A DNA stretch of 26,707 nucleotides from assembly GCA_964634205.1 (NCBI GenBank), contig CAZWKE010000047.1, positions 1 to 26,707 on the forward strand, given 5' to 3'. The notes under the pieces are model-generated. The model did no database searches, was not told the origin of the DNA, and worked only from the letters and a program-made list of their open reading frames with translations. Positions 1 to 8,475 of this stretch are shown piece by piece. Within the stretch, counting starts at the first letter, position 1. Every line of letters starts with the position of its first letter. The position numbers were made by a program, and so were the translations under genes. This stretch comes from JAFGGG01 sp964634205. Its GTDB lineage: Bacteria > Spirochaetota > Spirochaetia > SZUA-6 > RPPD01.

Positions 1-42
1 CCCGGCTCCCGCCCTGCGCGTTTCAAGCTTCGTCCCAATCAT
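1..42 (-). CDS. 5' end of an unidentified gene, cut by the window edge
   Basis: An ATG at 42-40 overlaps the stop codon of the P-loop gene upstream in a TAATG arrangement, and the frame stays open for 14 codons to the window edge, giving MIGTKLETRRAGAG. The same one-base stop/start overlap joins cimA to the P-loop gene, so translational coupling in the same operon is plausible. There is no strong ribosome binding site; only a weak AGAAAG lies upstream. No terminator is visible before the edge. The fragment is too short to identify. It could also be chance reading past the last gene of the operon. Confidence 0.4.
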   Translation of the reverse strand, partial: MIGTKLETRRAGAG

Positions 43-1214
43 TACGGAATTGAAAAATTCTTTCTGAACTTATCAAAATCAAAGTATTCAGCGAACAGGT
101 GTTTGACTTCCTCAAGTTTCTGCCTGTCGTACACCTGCAGCTTTGTACTGTCATACGCCTCTAAAATAATCTTTTCCGCCGCGGCTGTATCCTCTTTTAC
201 ATACAGGGCGGGTATCCCGGATTTTTCCAAACCGTGCCGGATGTTGTTGTCCAGCGGAATATTCTCGCCGCAGGTAAGGATAATACCGCCCAAACCGGCG
301 CCGGTTTGGCGCAGCTTGTTATGATATCTGCAGATGTTGATGATCCGACGCGCCGAGCTGGCAGCCACGATGACCAGGGTATTTGCTTCCAGGTATTTTT
401 CCAGACGCAGGAACCTGGCGGTCAACGAGATAACGGTTATTTTGTTACAGGGCTGTTTCCATGAATCGTCGTTACTATTGCCGATTTCCAACGAATCGGA
501 AAAATGCGTGGCGATGGCCTTCATGGAAGGATGAGAAAGAATATCAATCTGGGGCAGAAAACCAAGAATGCTTAAAGGACCGCCGAAGGCCCCGTATTTT
601 TGGTTGAGCAGATCTTCGGTAATATAATTGGTCATGGTGGGAATTTTTTGGGGAATCAGTTTATTAAAGATGATACCCCGTACCCGTGTTTTTTTATAGA
701 GAAAATAGGACAGATCAACCTCGAGCATGTCCAGGGCTTTGCCGATGCCCCCGCCGGAAAGAAAAATTATTTCCGCGTTCATTAATGAGGCCACTTTGGC
801 GTTTGACAAGCCGACGATGCCGCCCACCCCGGGGTGGCCGGTGCCCTCCGCCACTACTACTTTTTTATGGGAAAGGGCCTTCAGTGAGTCCAGGATAAGG
901 TTTTCCAGGCGGAGGGTTTCGCTGCGCGGATCGGGTGAGGCAAGGTACTTCCTGGTAAAACCCGAGCCAAGGCGGACCGGGGAGACCATATTCAGGTCGA
1001 TGTCGGGGATGTTGGAGAATTCTTGTATAATCCGTGCGTCCTTGTCAATTTTTAAGCCGTCGGCAAGCGCTACCAGTTCCTGTCCCACGGGTTTGATATA
1101 CCCGATGTCTTTGGGGTCCATAATTTTTTGAAACAGGGAGATCAGTCCCAGGCTGGTAACGGTCTTTCCCGCGTGCTGGCGAAAACCGGTGATATAGACA
1201 ACAAGAGGGGGCAT
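42..1214 (-). CDS. BioD-like P-loop protein with DRTGG-type C-terminal domain (COG0857-like)
   Basis: This 390-residue protein begins with a dethiobiotin-synthetase-like P-loop, GFRQHAGKT at residues 10-18. It continues with a BioD/CobB-type NTPase core, including the conserved-looking VVAEGTGHPG segment near residues 120-130. From about residue 260 to 355 it has a Rossmann-like stretch (NTLVIVAASSARR ... GGIILTCG ... IPALYVKEDTAAA) that resembles DRTGG domains. Together these resemble the N-terminal regulatory half of long phosphotransacetylases, but the catalytic acetyltransferase domain is absent. The start codon shares its A with the cimA stop codon (TAATG), so translation is probably coupled to citramalate synthase. 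Its role in branched-chain amino acid synthesis is unknown. A sensor of nucleotide or acyl-CoA status is possible but is only an inference. Domain identification is by eye and moderately secure. Confidence 0.75.
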   Translation of the reverse strand: MPPLVVYITGFRQHAGKTVTSLGLISLFQKIMDPKDIGYIKPVGQELVALADGLKIDKDARIIQEFSNIPDIDLNMVSPVRLGSGFTRKYLASPDPRSETLRLENLILDSLKALSHKKVVVAEGTGHPGVGGIVGLSNAKVASLMNAEIIFLSGGGIGKALDMLEVDLSYFLYKKTRVRGIIFNKLIPQKIPTMTNYITEDLLNQKYGAFGGPLSILGFLPQIDILSHPSMKAIATHFSDSLEIGNSNDDSWKQPCNKITVISLTARFLRLEKYLEANTLVIVAASSARRIINICRYHNKLRQTGAGLGGIILTCGENIPLDNNIRHGLEKSGIPALYVKEDTAAAEKIILEAYDSTKLQVYDRQKLEEVKHLFAEYFDFDKFRKNFSIP

Positions 1215-2791
1215 TATGTTTCCTTTTGTGTCAACTGATGGTTGTTGAAATAATATTCGAAACTGTCGATCAATGCCTGCCAGGATGCCTCAACAATATT
1301 TTCGGACACACCGACCGTGTCCCAATCATTCGTTCCGTCCGAAGAAGTAATAAACACCCTTACCTTGGCCGCTGAGGCCTTTTCCGGATTCAAAACACGT
1401 ACCTTATAATCGGTAAGCTTGATCCTGCCTATAAAGGGGTAGATGGGAAGCAGCGCGTCCCGCAGTGCCTCATCCAGCGTTTCCACCGGACCGATCCCTA
1501 CGGCGGCTCCCATGACCTCTTTTGCCCCGACCTTTAAAAAAATACGGCCGACGGTCTTGGAAGGGGTGTCCCCTGATTTATAGGATTCCAGGTGATAGTT
1601 GTGCAGCTCCAGCAGGGGAGTATAACGACCCAATGTCTTGCGTATCAACAGATCGAATGAAGCTTCGGCCGCTTCATACTCAAAGCCGTCCTGCTCCAGC
1701 AGTTTCAGTTTTTCGATGAGTTCTTTTACCTCATTTGATGATTTATCGTAATTCCCGTATTTTGCCAGTTTGTTTACGATCGTTGATTTTCCCGCCAGTT
1801 CAGAGAGGATTATATGACGTACATTACCCACAAGGGAGGAATCGATGTGTTCCATTAAATAATCGGCCTTGGAGATCACGTCTGCGTGCTGCCCCGCCTT
1901 GTGGCTGAAGGCGGCTTCTCCCACATAGGGTTGCCGACGGTCCGGAATAATGTTGGCCTTCTCAGACAAAAAACGGGAAAGTGAGGTCAAGCCTTCGATC
2001 CTCTCGCAGCAGTTGGCCTTGTGCTTCAGTTTCAGGCAGATATTGGGGATCAGCACGCATAAATTGGCGTTTCCACAGCGCTCACCCCAGCCGTTAACGG
2101 TGCCCTGTATATGAACCGCTCCGTTTTCTATCCCAACCAGCGTACTGGCAACCGCACAGCCGGTGTCGTTATGAAAATGAACACCGATCGGCCCCAGGTC
2201 CTCACCGGCTAACTCCTGCATTATCCGCTGTACCTCCGAGGGAATGACACCGCCGTTTGTGTCGCAGAGCACCAGGGCGTCGGCACCGGCCTCATGTCCG
2301 GTCTTCAGGACCTGGAGCGCGTATTCGGGATTCGCCTTATAACCGTCGAAAAAATGTTCCAGATCAAAAAACACCTCGCGGCCTGATTTTTTTAACAATG
2401 AGATGGAATCAAAGATCATATTGAGGTTTTCCTGGGGGGTGGTGCGGATGACATGCTTGACATGGGCGTCCCATGTCTTACCCACGACAATGACACTGGG
2501 GGTCTCGGCGTCCAGCAGCGCATTTATATGGGTATCATTTGCCGCGTTCCCTTTGGGGGCACGGGTGGAGCCGAAAGCCACTATTTTGGCATGTTTCAGC
2601 TTCTGCTGCTTCATCTCCTTGAAAAACTGTGATTCTTTCTCATTGGAAAGCGGGAATCCGCCCTCGATATAGTCTATTTTCAGCTCATCCAGTTTTTGGG
2701 CGATCTGGATTTTATCTTCCAGCGTAAAACTGATTCCGGTTCCCTGCATACCGTCACGCAGTGTGGTGTCGTATATGGTGATCTGTTTCAT
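1214..2791 (-). CDS. cimA: (R)-citramalate synthase
   Basis: The 525-residue protein is a DRE-TIM metallolyase family member. It should condense pyruvate and acetyl-CoA to citramalate, the entry to isoleucine synthesis that avoids threonine deaminase. The catalytic YDTTLRDGMQG motif lies at residues 7-17 (R12, D13) and the metal-binding HFHND motif at 205-209 (H205, H207). GWGERCGNANL follows near 234-244, and a LeuA-type regulatory domain lies at the C terminus. It differs clearly from the neighbouring LeuA: GMQG replaces GEQSPG, and the EGGFP segment replaces EAGFP. These features match the long CimA subfamily rather than isopropylmalate synthase or homocitrate synthase. A strong AAGGGGAG site lies just before the ATG, 15 bases after leuD. 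It probably uses LeuCD for isomerisation of citramalate, as known in other citramalate-pathway organisms. Confidence 0.9.
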   Translation of the reverse strand: MKQITIYDTTLRDGMQGTGISFTLEDKIQIAQKLDELKIDYIEGGFPLSNEKESQFFKEMKQQKLKHAKIVAFGSTRAPKGNAANDTHINALLDAETPSVIVVGKTWDAHVKHVIRTTPQENLNMIFDSISLLKKSGREVFFDLEHFFDGYKANPEYALQVLKTGHEAGADALVLCDTNGGVIPSEVQRIMQELAGEDLGPIGVHFHNDTGCAVASTLVGIENGAVHIQGTVNGWGERCGNANLCVLIPNICLKLKHKANCCERIEGLTSLSRFLSEKANIIPDRRQPYVGEAAFSHKAGQHADVISKADYLMEHIDSSLVGNVRHIILSELAGKSTIVNKLAKYGNYDKSSNEVKELIEKLKLLEQDGFEYEAAEASFDLLIRKTLGRYTPLLELHNYHLESYKSGDTPSKTVGRIFLKVGAKEVMGAAVGIGPVETLDEALRDALLPIYPFIGRIKLTDYKVRVLNPEKASAAKVRVFITSSDGTNDWDTVGVSENIVEASWQALIDSFEYYFNNHQLTQKET

Positions 2792-2806
2792 AATCTCCCC
2801 TTATGC

Positions 2807-3301
2807 TTAAAAACTATTATAGCGGGCCTTTAAATACGGTATCCAGCCGCCCCTGGTGACGATGTTCTGCATAAAATCGGGGAACGGAGTAATTGACACC
2901 GTTTCACCGGACTGCAGGACCACCTTTCCGCCGTGGAGGTCGACGCTGATGGTATCACCTTCCTTGACCGCCTCCACAACCTCTTTGCTCTCTATTATTG
3001 GAAGTCCGATATTGATGCAGTTGCGGAAAAAAATACGCGCGAATGACTCCGCAATGACACATGAAATACCGGCGCTTTTAATGGAGATCGGTGCGTGTTC
3101 TCTGGAAGAGCCGCAGCCGAAATTGTTGCCGGCCACGATAATGCCGCCCTTTTCCACGGATGCGCCGAAGCCCGCGCGCGCGTCCTCCATACAGTAGCGT
3201 CCCAAAACCTCGGGATCGGATGTGTTTAAGTAGCGTGCGGGAATAATCTCGTCGGTATTTATATCATTTCCGAAAACATAGACTTTGCCTTTGAATTGCA
3301 T
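2807..3301 (-). CDS. leuD: 3-isopropylmalate / citramalate isomerase small subunit
   Basis: LeuD is the swivelling small subunit that completes the isomerase active site with LeuC in leucine synthesis, and probably handles citramalate too. The protein is 164 residues, the usual length of the short HacB/archaeal-type LeuD. It shows GNDINTDEIIPARYL near the N terminus and the substrate-loop motif NFGCGSSREHAP. The frame is open much further upstream (to 3460), but that extension overlaps leuC and has no LeuD similarity. The ATG at 3301 is chosen because an AAAGGAG site lies about ten bases before it and the protein then begins MQFKGKVYVFG, as family members do. It starts 20 bases after the leuC stop. 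Confidence 0.93.
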   Translation of the reverse strand: MQFKGKVYVFGNDINTDEIIPARYLNTSDPEVLGRYCMEDARAGFGASVEKGGIIVAGNNFGCGSSREHAPISIKSAGISCVIAESFARIFFRNCINIGLPIIESKEVVEAVKEGDTISVDLHGGKVVLQSGETVSITPFPDFMQNIVTRGGWIPYLKARYNSF

Positions 3302-3321
3302 TACTCGTTTGCTCCTTTCGT

Positions 3322-4587
3322 TTAAGAGACAACCTGCCCGGGGTCGCTGATGGTCCCGGTGACCGCGCTCGCCGCGGCCGTTGCCGGCGAGGCCAGGTAT
3401 ACCTCGCTGTCCTGGTGCCCCATCCTGCCCACAAAATTCCTGTTTGTGGTGGAGACGCACTTCTCTCCATGGGCCAGTATTCCCATATGCCCTCCGAGGC
3501 AGGGACCGCAGGTTGGCGGCGAGATGACCGCGCCTGCATCAAGAAATATGGTAAAAAGCCCCTCGTCAAGGGCCTGCCGGTAGATGGCGGGTGTTGCCGG
3601 GAATATCAGGCAGCGGACATGTTTGGCGATTTTTTTACCCTTCAAAATCTGTGCGGCAATACGCAGGTCTTCGATTCGCCCGTTGGTACAGCTTCCAATG
3701 ACCACCTGATCGATTTGTATATCGTTTCCGGTGCCGGCTTCATGCACGTTTTGGGGGAGGTGAGGGTAGGCCACCACGGGTTTTACCCCGCTGACGTCGA
3801 TTTCAACGATTTGTTCGTATTCTGCATCGGAATCGGCCGTGAAGACCGTGCCGGTTTTGTCCGTGCGGCCCTGCAGATACTCGGTAACCTTGGCGTCCGC
3901 GGTGAAGACCCCGTTCTTTCCGCCGGCCTCAATCGCCATGTTGGCCATGGTAAGCCGTGCCTCTACCGAGAGTCCGTCGATAACCGGACCACAAAACTCT
4001 ATGGCTTTGTACTGCGCACCGGAAACCGATATTTTTCCGATAAGCAGCAGAATAAGGTCCTTTCCCGATACCCATGGTTCCAGTGTCCCCTTATAGACGA
4101 CCTTTACTGTGGGCGGTACACGCAGCCAGGCCTTACCGGTAAGATAGAATCCGGCGATATCGGTTGAACCCACCCCGGTGGAGAAGGCGCCCAGGGCGCC
4201 GTAGGTACAGGTGTGTGAGTCGGCCCCGATGATGACCATCCCCGGGGTAATGGCCCCGATTTCCGGCAGCAGGGCGTGCTCGATCCCAACCTCACCCTGT
4301 TCAAAAAAGTGGATTCCCGGATACTCCTTGGAGAAGTCCCGCAGCATCTTTACCTGTTCGGCTGACAGAATATCCTTATTCGGGGTAAAATGATCCGGGA
4401 CCAGGTATGCGCGTTCCGCATAGGGAATGGACATACCTCCCGCCTTTTTATACTCCTTGATGGCAATAGGTGCCGTTATATCATTGGCCAGGGCCAGATC
4501 GGGTTCGATTTCAATAAAATCACCCGGTTTAAGCTGATCTCTCTCCGCCTTGGCGGCAAGTATTTTTTCCGTCAGTGTCATTCCCAT
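3322..4587 (-). CDS. leuC: 3-isopropylmalate dehydratase large subunit
   Basis: LeuC is the aconitase-fold large subunit carrying the catalytic [4Fe-4S] cluster. Here it should isomerise 2- to 3-isopropylmalate and, given cimA nearby, citramalate to 3-methylmalate. The protein has 421 residues, typical of the HacA-type (archaeal and deep bacterial) LeuC rather than the ~470-residue enterobacterial form. Cluster ligands are C300 in IGSCTNGR and C360 and C363 in PTCGPCLGG. GADSHTCTYGALGAF at 121-135 is the conserved substrate segment. Two ATGs, at 4587 and 4581, are possible starts; GGAGAA precedes both. The gene follows leuA by 20 bases and is followed by leuD after another 20, as expected for a heterodimer made in equal amounts. 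Confidence 0.93.
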   Translation of the reverse strand: MGMTLTEKILAAKAERDQLKPGDFIEIEPDLALANDITAPIAIKEYKKAGGMSIPYAERAYLVPDHFTPNKDILSAEQVKMLRDFSKEYPGIHFFEQGEVGIEHALLPEIGAITPGMVIIGADSHTCTYGALGAFSTGVGSTDIAGFYLTGKAWLRVPPTVKVVYKGTLEPWVSGKDLILLLIGKISVSGAQYKAIEFCGPVIDGLSVEARLTMANMAIEAGGKNGVFTADAKVTEYLQGRTDKTGTVFTADSDAEYEQIVEIDVSGVKPVVAYPHLPQNVHEAGTGNDIQIDQVVIGSCTNGRIEDLRIAAQILKGKKIAKHVRCLIFPATPAIYRQALDEGLFTIFLDAGAVISPPTCGPCLGGHMGILAHGEKCVSTTNRNFVGRMGHQDSEVYLASPATAAASAVTGTISDPGQVVS

Positions 4588-4607
4588 ATATGTATTGTTC
4601 TCCTCTC

Positions 4608-6128
4608 TTACTGGGTGCCTACAGCGACAAAGGTTTTATAGCGGTTAATGGCGCTGATATATGCCTTGGCGCTTGCTTCAAGAATATCGGTTGAGGCACC
4701 GCGCCCGATAAACTTGCGGTCGTTTACCTCAAGTGTGATCGTCACCTCACCCAGGGCATCCTTCCCGGGGGTCACGGCCTGTACGTTATATTCCGTCAGT
4801 TTGGTTTTGATGCCGCAAACGCGGTCTATGGCCTTGAAAATGGCGTCGACCGGTCCGTCACCGGTGGCGGCCTCTTCAAAGGTTTCTTCACCGTGGTGAA
4901 TGCGGATTGTGGCCGTGGGTACGGAACGGTTTCCGGATTGGATACTGAAGTAATCCAGATGGTAGACCTCGGTGGCGGTACCCATCTGCTCACCGATAAG
5001 AACATAGAGGTCCTCATCAAATACCTCCCTTTTACGGTCGGCCACGATCAGAAACTCTTCATATGCCTTCTTCATTTCTTTTTCGGACAGGTTAAACCCC
5101 AGCTCGACGATACGCTTGCTGAATCCGTGCATACCCGAATGCCTGCCCAGGATTATCTTGCTTGTATCCCTGCCTACCGATTCCGGGGTCATGATCTCGT
5201 ATGTTTCCCGATGTTTTAATACCCCGTCCTGGTGAATCCCCGCTTCATGTGAAAAGGCGTTCTCGCCGACAATCGGTTTGTTGCGCGGGATGGGAAACCC
5301 GATGATATTGGAAAGCAGCCTGCTGGAGGGGTAGATCTGTGAGGTGTTGATCCCTGTGGTGAAGGGCAGAAAATCCTTCCGGACGAATAAAGACATCACA
5401 AACTCTTCCAGGGAAGCATTTCCGGCACGTTCACCAATGCCGTTCAGGGTTACCTCAACCTGTCGCGCTCCCGCCTTTACCGCGGCCAGGGTGTTGGCCA
5501 CTCCCAGGCCTAAGTCATTATGGCAATGCACGGATATCAGCGCCTTGTCCATATTGGGAACCCCTTCGCGAATGGCTTTGATGAAACTGCCGAACTCTTC
5601 AGGGATCGTATAGCCCACGGTATCGGGAATATTTATGATCGTGGCCCCGGCATCGATTACCTTTTCGATAATGCGGCATAAAAAGGGAATCTCGCTGCGG
5701 GTTGCGTCCTCAGGTGAAAATTCAACCTCGGCCACCAGGTTCCTGGCGTAGGTGACGGCTGCCACGGCCATTTCGACCACCTGGTCCGGTTCTTTTTTCA
5801 GTTTATGTTTCATATGAATGGGCGAGGTGGCCAGAAAAGTATGAATCCGCGGATGCTCGGCGTCTTTAATTGCCTGATGCGCGCTGTCGATATCTTTTTC
5901 CACGGCCCGGGCCAGTCCGGCGATTGTGGGCCCCTTGACCTTTTGGGCGATAAGCTTGCAGGCCTCAAACTGGTGCGGTGATGAAATGGGAAACCCCGCC
6001 TCAATGACGTCTACCCCCAGCCGGGAAAGCTGCACTGCCAGCTCATACTTCTGCTCTATACTCATGGAAGCGCCCGGCGATTGCTCCCCGTCACGCAGTG
6101 TTGTGTCAAAGATATACACTTTTTCCAT
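4608..6128 (-). CDS. leuA: 2-isopropylmalate synthase
   Basis: LeuA condenses acetyl-CoA with 2-oxoisovalerate, the committed step to leucine. The 506-residue protein carries FDTTLRDGEQSPGAS at residues 7-21 (R12, D13), HCHNDLG at 201-207 with metal ligands H201 and H203, and NGIGERAGNASLEE at 229-242. These are classic LeuA signatures. The C-terminal third forms the regulatory domain that normally mediates leucine feedback. A good ribosome binding site (AAGGAG) lies six bases before the ATG. The gene sits between ilvN and leuC in the same operon. The paralogous cimA further down the operon is clearly distinct in its active-site motif, so both activities are probably present rather than one bifunctional enzyme. 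Confidence 0.94.
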   Translation of the reverse strand: MEKVYIFDTTLRDGEQSPGASMSIEQKYELAVQLSRLGVDVIEAGFPISSPHQFEACKLIAQKVKGPTIAGLARAVEKDIDSAHQAIKDAEHPRIHTFLATSPIHMKHKLKKEPDQVVEMAVAAVTYARNLVAEVEFSPEDATRSEIPFLCRIIEKVIDAGATIINIPDTVGYTIPEEFGSFIKAIREGVPNMDKALISVHCHNDLGLGVANTLAAVKAGARQVEVTLNGIGERAGNASLEEFVMSLFVRKDFLPFTTGINTSQIYPSSRLLSNIIGFPIPRNKPIVGENAFSHEAGIHQDGVLKHRETYEIMTPESVGRDTSKIILGRHSGMHGFSKRIVELGFNLSEKEMKKAYEEFLIVADRKREVFDEDLYVLIGEQMGTATEVYHLDYFSIQSGNRSVPTATIRIHHGEETFEEAATGDGPVDAIFKAIDRVCGIKTKLTEYNVQAVTPGKDALGEVTITLEVNDRKFIGRGASTDILEASAKAYISAINRYKTFVAVGTQ

Positions 6129-6151
6129 CAGAAACTCCTTGTTCTCATGAA

Positions 6152-6640
6152 TTATTTTTTTACTTTTTTACCCCGTTCCATTGAAACCAATCCGCTGCGC
6201 GCCATTTCCAGAATGGTATAGGACTGCAGAATTGATAAAAAATCATCGATTTTCGCGGTGGCGCCGGTGACCTCAAGGACCATATTATCAAGGCCTACAT
6301 CAAGCACTTTTGCCCGGAACACGTCCGCAACCTGAAAGATCTCTCCGCGTTGAGAGGGGGTGGCCGCCACCTTGATCAGGGACAGTTCACGGTCTACGGT
6401 CTGCTGGCCGGTCAGGTCGACCAGTTTGATTACATCGATCAGTTTGTTCAGTTGCTTTTTAATCTGTTCGATCACGTTGTCGTCACCCATGCACACCAGA
6501 GTAATGCGGGAGACGGTGGGGTCATTAGTGGTCCCCACGGTAAGGCTTTCCAGGTTATACGCCCGTCCGGAGAACAGGCCGGCTATGCGGGCCAGTACCC
6601 CCTGATGATTTTCCACCTGCATACTGATTACGTGTGTCAT
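6152..6640 (-). CDS. ilvN: Acetolactate synthase small (regulatory) subunit
   Basis: This 162-residue ACT-domain protein is the regulatory subunit of acetohydroxyacid synthase, which confers valine sensitivity and activates IlvB. The N-terminal ACT domain begins VISMQVENHQGVLARIAGLFSGRAYNLES (first 33 residues or so), a near-consensus IlvN/IlvH opening. The C-terminal half (LIKVAATPSQRGEIFQVADVFRAKVLDVG) matches the small-subunit C-terminal domain. Its ATG overlaps the ilvB stop codon in an ATGA arrangement, so the two subunits are likely translationally coupled. The Lys-rich tail MERGKKVKK is ordinary for the family. It could equally be named ilvH. Confidence 0.94.
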   Translation of the reverse strand: MTHVISMQVENHQGVLARIAGLFSGRAYNLESLTVGTTNDPTVSRITLVCMGDDNVIEQIKKQLNKLIDVIKLVDLTGQQTVDRELSLIKVAATPSQRGEIFQVADVFRAKVLDVGLDNMVLEVTGATAKIDDFLSILQSYTILEMARSGLVSMERGKKVKK

Positions 6641-8376
6641 GACTTACTCCCTTCTCCGAGGAGCATGTCCTTATTGGCCCCTCCGGGTGGTACCATGGGC
6701 CAGACATTGGCCTCGTATTCAATTAAAAAATCTATGATAACCGGTCGCTTGGTTTCTTTTGCGGCCTGTTCCAGCGCTGTTTTGATCTCTTCGGTTTTGG
6801 TTACCCGGATGCCGACGGCATCGTAGGCTTCGGCCAGTTTGACAAAATCGGGATTATAATGCAGGCAGTTGTCTCCCGGATGCTTACACTCCGGCGGGCA
6901 CGAGGGCCTGCGATTAAGACAAGTGGCCGAGTAACGTTTATTGAAAAACAATTCCTGCCACTGGCGCACCATACCGAGATAACCGTTATTCAGTACGGCA
7001 ATGATAACCGGCAGCTCTTCCTGGACGGCGGTGGCCAGTTCCTGGATGTTCATCTGAATGGAGCCGTCTCCGGCAATATCGATGACCTTGCGGTCGGGAT
7101 TGGCAATCTGGGCACCGATTGCCGCCGGAAATCCATAACCCATGGTTCCCAGGCCGCCGGAGGTCAATAGTGAGCGCGAGTGCTTGTAATTGTAAAACAG
7201 GGCGGCCCACATCTGGTTCTGTCCCACCTCCGTGGATATAATGGCGTCGGGAAACACCTCGCTGATGGTGCGTACAATGAGTGAGGGTGAAAGCCGCTCA
7301 TTGCCCACCTCAACCTCCATCGGATGATCCTTTTGCCACTGCCCGACCTGTTCGATCCATTCCGGGATATTGGCCGGTTTTACCAGGGGCAGGAGCTCTT
7401 CCAATACCTGGCGTGCGTCACCAACAATCGGAATTTCCACGGCGACATTGCGTGAAATTGAGGCCGGGTCGATATCGGCGTGAATGATCTTTGCATGCGG
7501 CGCAAACTCGGAGAGTTTGCCCGTGGCGCGGTCGTCGAAACGAGTACCGATGCCGAAGATCAGATCGCATTCCGTAACCGCCATATTGCCGGTATACGTT
7601 CCGTGCATACCGATCATGCCAAGGTTGAGCGGGTCCGCGGTGGGCAGTGCTCCGATTCCCATCAGGGAACATATCATCGGAATACCGGTCTTTTTCACTA
7701 CCTTGCGGAAAACATCCACGCCGTTTGCGATGTGCAGGCCCCCGCCCACGTAGAAAAGCGGTTTTTTTGCTTCAAGCAGGGTTTTGGCAGCCTTTTTTAT
7801 CTGCCCGGGGTGTCCCTTGATTACGGGATTATACCCGCGGATGGAAACCGTCTCCGGGTAGCTGTCATTCAGTTTTGCGTTGAGGATGTCCTTGGGAAGA
7901 TCGATCAGTACCGGTCCCGGCCTGCCTGTGGAAGCGATATAAAAGGCCTCTTTCAGTGTTCGTCCCAGCAGGGCACGGTCGGTAATAATATAGTTGTTCT
8001 TGGTGATGGGCCGGGTAATTCCCACAATATCCGCTTCCTGAAAAGCATCGTTCCCGATCATATCGCGGGTAACCTGCCCGGTAAGACAGACAAGCGGTAC
8101 CGAATCAAAGTTTGCGGTGGCGATACCCGTTACGGTATTGGTTGCTCCCGGACCGCTGGTTACCAGGCAGACGCCTGTTTCCCCGGTTGAACGGGCATAG
8201 CCGTCCGCCGCATGGATTGCGGCCTGTTCATGCCGGGTCAAGACCACATGGATATCAGGGTCATCAAAAAGGACGTCGAAAATAGGAATAACGGCTCCTC
8301 CCGGAAAGCCGAAAATAATTTTCACTCCTTCCTTTTTCAAGCCCTCTACAATCAATTGTGCTCCGCTTTTCTCCAT
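6637..8376 (-). CDS. ilvB: Acetolactate synthase catalytic subunit
   Basis: IlvB is the ThDP- and FAD-dependent enzyme making acetolactate (Val/Leu) and acetohydroxybutyrate (Ile). From the ATG at 8376 it has 579 residues. The catalytic glutamate is in TRHEQAAIHAADGYAR (E50), the central FAD-binding domain follows, and the ThDP motif GDGSIQMN starts at about residue 436 and runs to LNN near 463. The ATG at 8376 is preferred over an in-frame GTG at 8391, because AGGAGG lies five bases before the ATG and within the longer version. Between KRYSAT and the family-typical NPDFVKLAEAY there is an insert with four cysteines spaced C-X6-C-X3-C-X6-C (residues about 486-504). The gene follows the leader peptide and attenuator by about 28 bases from the terminator end. 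Confidence 0.95.
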   Translation of the reverse strand: MEKSGAQLIVEGLKKEGVKIIFGFPGGAVIPIFDVLFDDPDIHVVLTRHEQAAIHAADGYARSTGETGVCLVTSGPGATNTVTGIATANFDSVPLVCLTGQVTRDMIGNDAFQEADIVGITRPITKNNYIITDRALLGRTLKEAFYIASTGRPGPVLIDLPKDILNAKLNDSYPETVSIRGYNPVIKGHPGQIKKAAKTLLEAKKPLFYVGGGLHIANGVDVFRKVVKKTGIPMICSLMGIGALPTADPLNLGMIGMHGTYTGNMAVTECDLIFGIGTRFDDRATGKLSEFAPHAKIIHADIDPASISRNVAVEIPIVGDARQVLEELLPLVKPANIPEWIEQVGQWQKDHPMEVEVGNERLSPSLIVRTISEVFPDAIISTEVGQNQMWAALFYNYKHSRSLLTSGGLGTMGYGFPAAIGAQIANPDRKVIDIAGDGSIQMNIQELATAVQEELPVIIAVLNNGYLGMVRQWQELFFNKRYSATCLNRRPSCPPECKHPGDNCLHYNPDFVKLAEAYDAVGIRVTKTEEIKTALEQAAKETKRPVIIDFLIEYEANVWPMVPPGGANKDMLLGEGSKS

Positions 8377-8403
8377 AAATACCTCCTGCACTCGTTAACG
8401 GAT

Positions 8404-8435
8404 AAAAATAAAGCCGTTCCCCGGGGAGAACGGCT
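8404..8435 (-). terminator. Attenuator terminator before ilvB
   Basis: On the minus strand AGCCGTTC (8435-8428) pairs with GAACGGCT (8419-8412) around an eight-base C/G-rich loop, followed directly by a T-rich run (TTTATTTTT, 8412-8404). This is a strong intrinsic terminator placed between the leader peptide stop codon and the ilvB ribosome binding site, so it can only act as an attenuator of the operon. Confidence 0.9.
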
Positions 8436-8475
8436 CCTTCTAATCTTTTTCGTAGATTACAGCTCCAATTCTCCC
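8424..8475 (-). promoter_or_regulatory. Antiterminator pairing of the ilv attenuator
   Basis: GGGAGAA at 8475-8469, immediately after the leader stop codon, is perfectly complementary to TTCTCCC at 8430-8424. The latter covers the last three bases of the terminator's left arm and part of its loop. The two structures exclude each other. A ribosome stalled on the Val/Ile/Leu codons upstream would leave GGGAGAA free to form the antiterminator. A ribosome reaching the stop codon would cover it and let the terminator form. This is the classic amino acid attenuation logic; the pairing is seen, the mechanism is inferred. Confidence 0.75.

Noticed and set aside
3302..3460. N-terminal extension of leuD to 3460
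   Set aside because: It overlaps leuC in another frame, is not LeuD-like, and a good ribosome binding site precedes the ATG at 3301.
3415..4167. 250-codon plus-strand frame across leuC
   Set aside because: Antisense shadow of leuC; no recognisable motifs.
7480..8190. 236-codon plus-strand frame across ilvB
   Set aside because: Antisense shadow of ilvB; His/Arg/Gly-rich without motifs.
8377..8391. GTG start of ilvB at 8391
   Set aside because: The AGGAGG ribosome binding site lies inside this extension and fits the ATG at 8376.
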